This document shows, piece by piece, positions 5,386-9,260 of a stretch of 9,260 nt of DNA. Below the pieces are notes generated by a model. That model was given only the letters and a program-made list of their open reading frames with translations, did no database searches and was not told the origin of the DNA. The first letter of the stretch is position 1. Every line of letters starts with the position of its first letter. The position numbers and the translations under genes were made by a program. Origin of the DNA: Sva-07 sp964549065 (GTDB taxonomy: Bacteria; Actinomycetota; Acidimicrobiia; Acidimicrobiales; Ilumatobacteraceae); contig CAZJUC010000130.1 in assembly GCA_964549065.1 (NCBI GenBank), positions 1 through 9,260 on the forward strand, in the 5' to 3' direction.

Positions 5386-6645
5386 CTAGGCGTCGAACCC
5401 ACTCGTGGCCGCGACCGCCTCGTCCCAGGTGGCGTGGTCGAGGAACAGCTTGCGCGTCGGCATGACCCACCTGGGTGCGTTCACCCCCAACGCCCCGTGC
5501 AGCTTGCCGTTGCGTCCGAACAGGGTGAGGAACTTGGCATCGGCGACCGATCCGGCGACCACCCGCACCTCGTCGTCGACTGCTGCCCGCCCGAGGAACT
5601 GGATGCGGTGCTCGAACTGGTCGCTCCAGAAGAAGGGCAACGGCTCGTACGGTTCGCCCGGCTCACCGGCGGCGAAGCGGCGCAGGTTGTGTGCCACGTG
5701 CGCGCCCTGCTCGGCGGCGTTGGTCCAGTGCTCGACGCGCATCTCTTCGCCGAACAGTCCGTTCGGCCAACGCGCCACGTCGCCGGCGGCGAACACCCCG
5801 GGTACCACGTCACCCGACACATCGACCGCGGCAAGGTTGGGATCGCAGATCACACCGTCGCGTAGCCGAATGCCGCTGCCTTCGAGCCACTGGGTGTTCG
5901 GGGTGACCCCGATGCCGACCACGAGCACGTCGGCCGGCACGACCTCTCCGCCGGCGAGCCGCACCCCCTCGTCGGTCAGGCCGTCGATCAGGACACCGCA
6001 GCGGACCTCGACGCCGTGCGCGCGGTGCAGGTCGGCGATTGCCTCGCCCATCTCGGCGCCGAGACCGCGGATCAGCGGCGCAGCCGCTCCTTCGAGTACG
6101 ACGACGTCGTTGCCGAGGGTCTTGGCCGTGGCGGCGGCCTCGAGGCCGATGAAACCGGCGCCGACGACGACGACGCGGCGCCCACCGGGGGCGATCGCAG
6201 CGCGCAGGCGGAGGGAGTCGTCGAGCGTTCGCAGCTCGTGGACGTGGGCGAAGTGCTCCTGCCCGGCGAGCCGACGCGGGTGGGCGCCCGTCGCGATCAC
6301 CAGCCCGTCGAAACCGACGACCGAACCGTCGGCCAACGTCAGCTCACGCTCGGACAGGTCGAGCCCGGTGGCTCCGGCGCCGAGGCGCCATTCGACGTCC
6401 AGGTCGTCGAACACGTCGGGCTGGCGGAGATGGATCCGGTCGGGTTCCCACTCGCCCGACAGCAGCTTCTTGGACAGCGGCGGCCGGTCGTACGGCCGAT
6501 GCACCTCGTCGCCGACGACGACGATGGAGGCCGCCACCTCGTGCTGGCGCAGCGTTTCCGCGGCGCGGAGGCCGGCGAGCGAGGCGCCCACGACAACCAC
6601 CCGACCGAGTGGATCGAAGGGCGTCGGGGTGGAGCTGTCGGTCAT
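5386..6645 (-). CDS. FAD/NAD(P)-dependent oxidoreductase, ferredoxin-reductase type
   Basis: This 419-residue protein is a flavoprotein of the BphA4/ThcD/rubredoxin-reductase type that passes electrons from NAD(P)H through FAD to a small iron-sulfur partner. The FAD-binding Rossmann motif VVVVGASLAG is at 16-25 (the GASLAG form is usual in this group), followed by PYDRPPLSK at 51-59. VIATGAHPRRL is at 116-126, the NAD-binding VVGAGFIGLEAA at 160-171, and the second FAD motif VFAAGDVARWPN at 284-295. The C-terminal part from about residue 325 fits the reductase C-terminal domain. No redox-active CxxxxC is present, which excludes glutathione/lipoamide reductase types. It is the first gene of the operon with the aminotransferase and marR. 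No ferredoxin or oxygenase is in the window, so its electron acceptor must be encoded elsewhere. Confidence 0.92.
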   Translation of the reverse strand: MTDSSTPTPFDPLGRVVVVGASLAGLRAAETLRQHEVAASIVVVGDEVHRPYDRPPLSKKLLSGEWEPDRIHLRQPDVFDDLDVEWRLGAGATGLDLSERELTLADGSVVGFDGLVIATGAHPRRLAGQEHFAHVHELRTLDDSLRLRAAIAPGGRRVVVVGAGFIGLEAAATAKTLGNDVVVLEGAAAPLIRGLGAEMGEAIADLHRAHGVEVRCGVLIDGLTDEGVRLAGGEVVPADVLVVGIGVTPNTQWLEGSGIRLRDGVICDPNLAAVDVSGDVVPGVFAAGDVARWPNGLFGEEMRVEHWTNAAEQGAHVAHNLRRFAAGEPGEPYEPLPFFWSDQFEHRIQFLGRAAVDDEVRVVAGSVADAKFLTLFGRNGKLHGALGVNAPRWVMPTRKLFLDHATWDEAVAATSGFDA

Positions 6646-6650
6646 GGCGG

Positions 6651-6667
6651 CAACGATGCCATGGTTG
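6651..6667. promoter_or_regulatory. 17-bp near-palindrome, candidate MarR operator at the oxidoreductase operon promoter
   Basis: CAACGATG and CATGGTTG flank a central C; seven of eight base pairs are symmetric. It begins 5 nt upstream of the oxidoreductase ATG and covers CATCGT (6653-6658, minus strand), the candidate -10 element 7 nt from that start. Size and placement fit a MarR operator, and a MarR gene ends this operon. It lies in the 79-bp divergent region to the thioesterase operon, so both directions could be affected. Confidence 0.4.
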
Positions 6668-6712
6668 GCCCCCTGACGGGAAGCCCACTCGGATCGACGC
6701 CGTCATCGCCAG

Positions 6713-6718
6713 TAGCGT
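6713..6718 (+). promoter_or_regulatory. Candidate -10 element of the thioesterase operon, leaderless
   Basis: TAGCGT is followed by 6 nt and the ATG at 6725. There is no Shine-Dalgarno-like sequence in the interval. The same hexamer and spacing precede the minus-strand gene starting at 1731. Confidence 0.5.
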
Positions 6719-6724
6719 TTCGGG

Positions 6725-7165
6725 ATGCCTTCTGCCGACGACACGCCTCGCGCATCCACTCCGCCCACGACGACCGCCGTCAACGAGATGATCGCGCAGC
6801 TGTTCCCCGGTTCGAACAACATCTGCGACGCGATCGGTTCCGATTTTGCCGTGGCCCGGCGCGAGATCTCCGACGATGAACTCCGCCCCGGTGCGTTCGT
6901 CTCGGGTCCCTCGCAATTCGGGCTCGCCGACGCCGCGCTCTGGTACCTGGTGTTCGGTGCCACGGGTCGCATCGAGCCGATGGCCCTCACCTCCGAGATC
7001 TCGATCCGGTTCCTGCGGCCCGCCCAGGGCAAAGTGCTCTGGGCGAAGGCGACACTCGATGTCGCCGGGCGCCGCAACGTCGTCGGCACGGTCCGAGTGT
7101 GGTGCGACGACAACGCGGACAGACCAACCGCCACCGCCCAGGGCACCTACGTGCTCCCGCTGTGA
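6725..7165 (+). CDS. PaaI-family hotdog-fold thioesterase (acyl-CoA thioesterase-like)
   Basis: This 146-residue protein matches small hotdog thioesterases of the PaaI/DUF4442 kind, which hydrolyse acyl-CoA esters in the cytoplasm. After a Thr/Pro-rich, probably disordered N-terminus (1-18), the hotdog helix reads SGPSQFGLADAALWYL at 60-75. Asp69 lies at the family's usual catalytic or near-catalytic place. It is followed by the core strand LTSEISIRFLRPAQG (88-102) and the later strands VLWAKATL and NVVGTVRVWC. The start ATG 6725 is supported by TAGCGT 6 nt upstream; an in-frame ATG at 6788 would also keep the hotdog domain. Its stop overlaps the next start (TGATG), implying translational coupling. 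The substrate is unknown; the acyl-CoA synthetase in the window makes an acyl-CoA substrate plausible but not shown. Confidence 0.85.
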   Translation: MPSADDTPRASTPPTTTAVNEMIAQLFPGSNNICDAIGSDFAVARREISDDELRPGAFVSGPSQFGLADAALWYLVFGATGRIEPMALTSEISIRFLRPAQGKVLWAKATLDVAGRRNVVGTVRVWCDDNADRPTATAQGTYVLPL

Positions 7166-7644
7166 TGGACGACACGGGTCGGTCACCAGTGGTCCCACCG
7201 GCTGCCCATCCGGGTGGCGACGGTCGGCCGGCGCGGTTCCACCTGGCGATGCCGGTCCACGATCTCGCTGCCGCTCGCTCGTTCTACGGCATGGTGCTCG
7301 GCTGCCCCGAAGGGCGCAGCACCGACACCTGGGTCGACTTCGACCTCTACGGCCATCAGTTCGTGGCGCACCTCGATCGCAGCGGGACGCCACCGGTGGC
7401 GATCACCAACCCGGTCGACGGCGACGACGTGCCGGTGCCGCACTTCGGGGTCTTGTTGACACCCGGCCAGTGGGACGCCCTCGCCGAACGCCTGCAGGCG
7501 GCCGGAACCGAGTTCGTGATCGAGCCGCACACCCGTTTCGCCGGTGAGCTCGGCGAACAGTCGACGATGTTCCTCCTCGACCCTTCCGGGAACGCGTTGG
7601 AGTTCAAGGCGTTCGCCGACGACAGCCAGGTGTTCGCCCGGTGA
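7165..7644 (+). CDS. VOC-family protein, predicted extradiol-dioxygenase-like (COG3565 type)
   Basis: This 159-residue protein belongs to the vicinal oxygen chelate superfamily. After a Pro/Gly-rich N-terminus (about 1-22) the first beta-alpha-beta-beta-beta module starts at FHLAMPVHDLAAARSFY (25-41) and contains VLGCPEGRS and the DFDLYGHQFVAHL strand. The second module begins at VPHFGVLL (91-98) and ends with MFLLDPSGNALEFKAF (135-150). His26, His93 and Glu146 sit at the usual metal-ligand positions, so a divalent metal site is likely intact. The wording resembles the group annotated as predicted dioxygenases of the extradiol family; the real reaction is not known to me. ATG 7165 is chosen because it overlaps the preceding stop and matches the family length; the frame is open further upstream. 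The downstream gene overlaps it by 4 nt. Confidence 0.87.
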   Translation: MDDTGRSPVVPPAAHPGGDGRPARFHLAMPVHDLAAARSFYGMVLGCPEGRSTDTWVDFDLYGHQFVAHLDRSGTPPVAITNPVDGDDVPVPHFGVLLTPGQWDALAERLQAAGTEFVIEPHTRFAGELGEQSTMFLLDPSGNALEFKAFADDSQVFAR

Positions 7645-8438
7645 TCGGGCTCGGCGACCCGAGCGATCCACGATTCGACGACTACCGGTCGCTGAACGAC
7701 CAGCCCCTCCGGCGCCGCTACGAGGGCGACGAACTGTTCGTCGTCGAGGGCTACGTTGCGATCGACCGGTTGATCGAGTCCGGACACGAGGTGCGCTCGG
7801 TGCTGCTCGCCCCGTCACGGGTCGACCGTTTCGCCCACGGCGAACTCCTCGACTCGCTGGGGGTTCCGGTGTACGTCGCCGATCGCAGCGTGATCGCCGA
7901 TGTCCTCGGTTTCGACCTGCATCGTGGCGTCGTGGCCTGCGCGCAACGGCGCCCGCTCGCCGACATCACAGAGCTGCTCGACGGGGCTCGACGGATCGCC
8001 GTGCTCGAGGGTCTGAACGACAACGAGAATCTCGGAGCGATCGCCAGGGCGGCGCGGGCGTTCGGAGTCGATGGTCTGCTGATCGACCCGACCTGCACCG
8101 ATCCGTACAGCCGGAGGACGGTGCGGGTGAGCATGGGCGAGGTGCTGTCCGTGCCGATCGCTCGGGTGCTGCCCGATGCGTGGCCAGGAGTGCTGGCGGA
8201 ACTGGCCCGCGCCGGCTTCGAGGTGTGGGCGATGACGCCATCGACCGATGGCGACGACCTGTTCGACCTCGAGATCCCCCCGAGAGTGGCGGTGCTGCTC
8301 GGAGCCGAAGGCCCCGGGCTGACCCAGGGGGCGCTGAGCGCCGCCGGTCGATGGGTGAGGATCCCGATCAGTGCCGACGTCGACTCGCTCAACGTCGCCC
8401 AGGCCGCCGCCGTCACCTTCGCCGCCATCGCGCGCTGA
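7641..8438 (+). CDS. SpoU/TrmH-family RNA 2'-O-methyltransferase
   Basis: This 265-residue SPOUT-class enzyme is expected to transfer a methyl group from SAM to a ribose 2'-OH of rRNA or tRNA. The opening DPSDPRFDDYRSLND and the RNA substrate-binding domain (about 32-101, FVVEGYVAIDRLI to GVVACAQ) are typical of the TrmH/RlmB-like branch. The catalytic domain has motif 1 NENLGAIARAARAFG (128-142; Asn130 and Arg136 as the usual catalytic pair), motif 2 LLGAEGPGL (219-227) and the trefoil-knot motif 3 IPISADVDSLNVAQAAA (241-257). The GTG start overlaps the VOC stop (GTGA), and the N-terminus agrees with the family, so translational coupling is likely. The exact RNA target is not evident. It is the last gene of the thioesterase-VOC-SpoU operon and is followed by duplicated hairpins. 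Confidence 0.92.
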   Translation: MIGLGDPSDPRFDDYRSLNDQPLRRRYEGDELFVVEGYVAIDRLIESGHEVRSVLLAPSRVDRFAHGELLDSLGVPVYVADRSVIADVLGFDLHRGVVACAQRRPLADITELLDGARRIAVLEGLNDNENLGAIARAARAFGVDGLLIDPTCTDPYSRRTVRVSMGEVLSVPIARVLPDAWPGVLAELARAGFEVWAMTPSTDGDDLFDLEIPPRVAVLLGAEGPGLTQGALSAAGRWVRIPISADVDSLNVAQAAAVTFAAIAR

Positions 8439-8442
8439 CGCG

Positions 8443-8533
8443 CTGGTTCCCTGCGCCCGGGCCGAGGGGAACCACGATGTCGGTCTCTGGTTCCCTGCGC
8501 CCGGGCCGAGGGGAACCACGATGTCGGTCTCTG
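8443..8533 (+). repeat. 44-bp perfect tandem duplication containing a hairpin
   Basis: Two identical 44-bp units occupy 8443-8486 and 8487-8530, and the first three bases of a third unit follow (CTG). Each unit carries the inverted arms TGGTTCCC and GGGAACCA (8444-8451/8467-8474 and 8488-8495/8511-8518) around a CCCGGG-containing centre. A loosely similar stretch with GTTCCCT, GGGCC and GGACCA lies at 8552-8584 and may be a decayed third copy. There are no spacers between units, so it is not a CRISPR. Confidence 0.85.
8444..8518 (+). terminator. Two successive GC-rich hairpins after the RNA methyltransferase gene, possible tandem terminator
   Basis: The first hairpin starts 6 nt after the SpoU stop and the second is its exact copy 44 bp on. 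Both have 8-bp perfect arms. No T-run follows, so a terminator role is inferred only from position and structure. Confidence 0.35.
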
Positions 8534-8588
8534 CGTCGTCCTTCCCGGCCGTGTTCCCTCAGGGCCCATTCCCTCGAGGACCATCGGA

Positions 8589-8594
8589 CAGACT
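8589..8594 (+). promoter_or_regulatory. Candidate -10 element of the methyltransferase gene, leaderless
   Basis: CAGACT is followed by exactly 6 nt and the ATG at 8601. It is a weaker match than the TAGCGT elements but keeps the A and T of the NANNNT pattern and the same spacing. Confidence 0.35.
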
Positions 8595-8600
8595 GGGCCG

Positions 8601-9233
8601 ATGCTGGAGCACCTGGAGGACCACACCTCGGCGATCGACCCCGAGCCGTTCGCCGGGCCGGACCATCCGATACGTCAGCGGACACGCGCGGTTGCCAGTG
8701 GTGAGGCATGGACGACCGGGAATGCAGCTCGGATGGCCGACCTCTTCGACTCGATGGCAGCGGAGTGGTCGGCCGAACACGTCGACGACACCAAGGCGGC
8801 GCCCGTGCTCGATGCAGTCGATCGTGGAGACGTGCCACTGCACGGCGCCTGGCTGGAACTCGGATCCGGCACCGGCGCCGGCGCCCGGTTGCTGTCGGAC
8901 AGGGTGGGGTCGCTCGTGGCCACCGACCTCTCCGAGCAGATGCTGCGACACGCTCCGGGGGAACTCGCTCCTCGCGTTCGCTCGGACGCCTCGAGGTTGC
9001 CGTTCGGTGACGGCATGTTCGATGCGGTGCTGATGATCAACATGCTGCTGTTCCCCGCCGAAGTCGACCGCATCCTGCGTGGCGGCGGGGTGGTGGTGTG
9101 GGTGAACACCCTCGGCGATCAGACGCCGATCCACCTTCCACCCGATGACGTGCTCGCCGCGCTGCCCGGCGAATGGATCGGACGCACCGCGCGCGCCGGC
9201 ACCGGATTCTGGCTGACGGCTCGCCGGCGGTGA
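8601..9233 (+). CDS. Class I SAM-dependent methyltransferase (Methyltransf_11 type)
   Basis: This 210-residue protein has a Rossmann-type SAM-binding domain. Motif I WLELGSGTGAGARLL is at 84-98 (glycines 88, 90 and 92), the acidic end of strand 2 is in VATDLSEQML (106-115), motif II/III DASRLPFGDGMFDAVLMINML is at 129-149, and the post-motif LRGGGVVVWVNT is at 159-170. The first 40 residues are not conserved-looking, and a helix (NAARMADLFDSMAAEW, 41-56) leads into the core as in small-molecule methyltransferases of the UbiE/Methyltransf_11 kind. The C-terminus is short (about 40 residues after strand 5), leaving little room for a substrate cap. Substrate unknown. It appears to be its own unit, 162 bp after the RNA methyltransferase gene, behind the duplicated hairpins. 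ATG 8601 is favoured by CAGACT 6 nt upstream. Confidence 0.85.
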   Translation: MLEHLEDHTSAIDPEPFAGPDHPIRQRTRAVASGEAWTTGNAARMADLFDSMAAEWSAEHVDDTKAAPVLDAVDRGDVPLHGAWLELGSGTGAGARLLSDRVGSLVATDLSEQMLRHAPGELAPRVRSDASRLPFGDGMFDAVLMINMLLFPAEVDRILRGGGVVVWVNTLGDQTPIHLPPDDVLAALPGEWIGRTARAGTGFWLTARRR

Positions 9234-9260
9234 GGCGAAACGACGACGAGGCGAAAACGA

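Noticed and set aside
4402..5865. Plus-strand open frame opposite the aminotransferase and oxidoreductase
   Set aside because: Shadow of two well-supported minus-strand genes; the composition is typical of an antisense frame.
8443..8533. CRISPR array
   Set aside because: Only two abutting identical units with no spacers; it is a tandem duplication.
7544..8704. Plus-strand open frame running through SpoU and the 44-bp repeats
   Set aside because: Arg-rich out-of-frame shadow of the SpoU gene; stays open only because stops are rare at this GC content.
9232..9256. GAGGCGAAA repeated twice at the right edge
   Set aside because: A 9-bp repeat at 9232 and 9248, partly overlapping the methyltransferase stop; too short, and cut off by the window end.
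1..9260. Defence island, phage, transposon or toxin-antitoxin system
   Set aside because: No integrase, transposase, restriction, Cas, toxin or antitoxin motif is present; genes look chromosomal and of uniform composition.

Overview
The window is high-GC, densely coded bacterial chromosome, most likely from an actinobacterium. The block kinase PASTA tail / trpG-pabA / crgA has the same neighbours and relative orientations as pknB-trpG-crgA of Mycobacterium, which lies close to the replication origin there. The Thr/Pro-rich surface tail, FadD15-like ligase and apparently leaderless promoters fit a deep-branching actinomycete; a member of Acidimicrobiia (Ilumatobacter-like) is my guess, not something the sequence proves.

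Layout. 1-321 (+) is the C-terminal end of a PASTA protein, probably the Ser/Thr kinase PknB. 335-934 (-) is the glutamine amidotransferase subunit TrpG/PabA. 1014-1352 (+) is the divisome regulator CrgA. The gap after crgA holds a perfect 10-bp inverted repeat containing two consensus actinobacterial DnaA boxes. 1465-1731 (-) is a small unrecognised membrane protein with a cytoplasmic-type Cys/His cluster. 1790-3610 (+) is a long-chain acyl-CoA synthetase, ended by a perfect 19-bp hairpin shared with the convergent gene. 5386-6645, 4135-5376 and 3640-4125 form a tight minus-strand operon (FAD/NAD ferredoxin-reductase-type enzyme, class III aminotransferase, MarR regulator, 9-nt gaps). 6725-8438 (+) is a second operon with overlapping genes (PaaI-type thioesterase, VOC-family putative dioxygenase, SpoU/TrmH RNA methyltransferase). 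Then comes a 44-bp tandem duplication carrying a hairpin, and 8601-9233 (+) is a class I SAM methyltransferase.

How it works together. The left end is cell-envelope growth and division control (PknB, CrgA) plus folate/tryptophan supply. The middle is catabolic: fatty-acid activation next to a MarR-controlled redox/transamination operon whose substrate cannot be read from sequence. A 17-bp near-palindrome at the start of that operon is a candidate MarR operator.

The most consistent unexplained signal is regulatory. Every transcription unit that begins in the window has a NANNNT hexamer 6 to 9 nt before its start codon (exactly 6 nt in five of seven cases) and no Shine-Dalgarno sequence, which points to leaderless mRNAs. 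I see no insertion sequence, phage gene, tRNA, rRNA or CRISPR array, and no clearly new multi-gene system.
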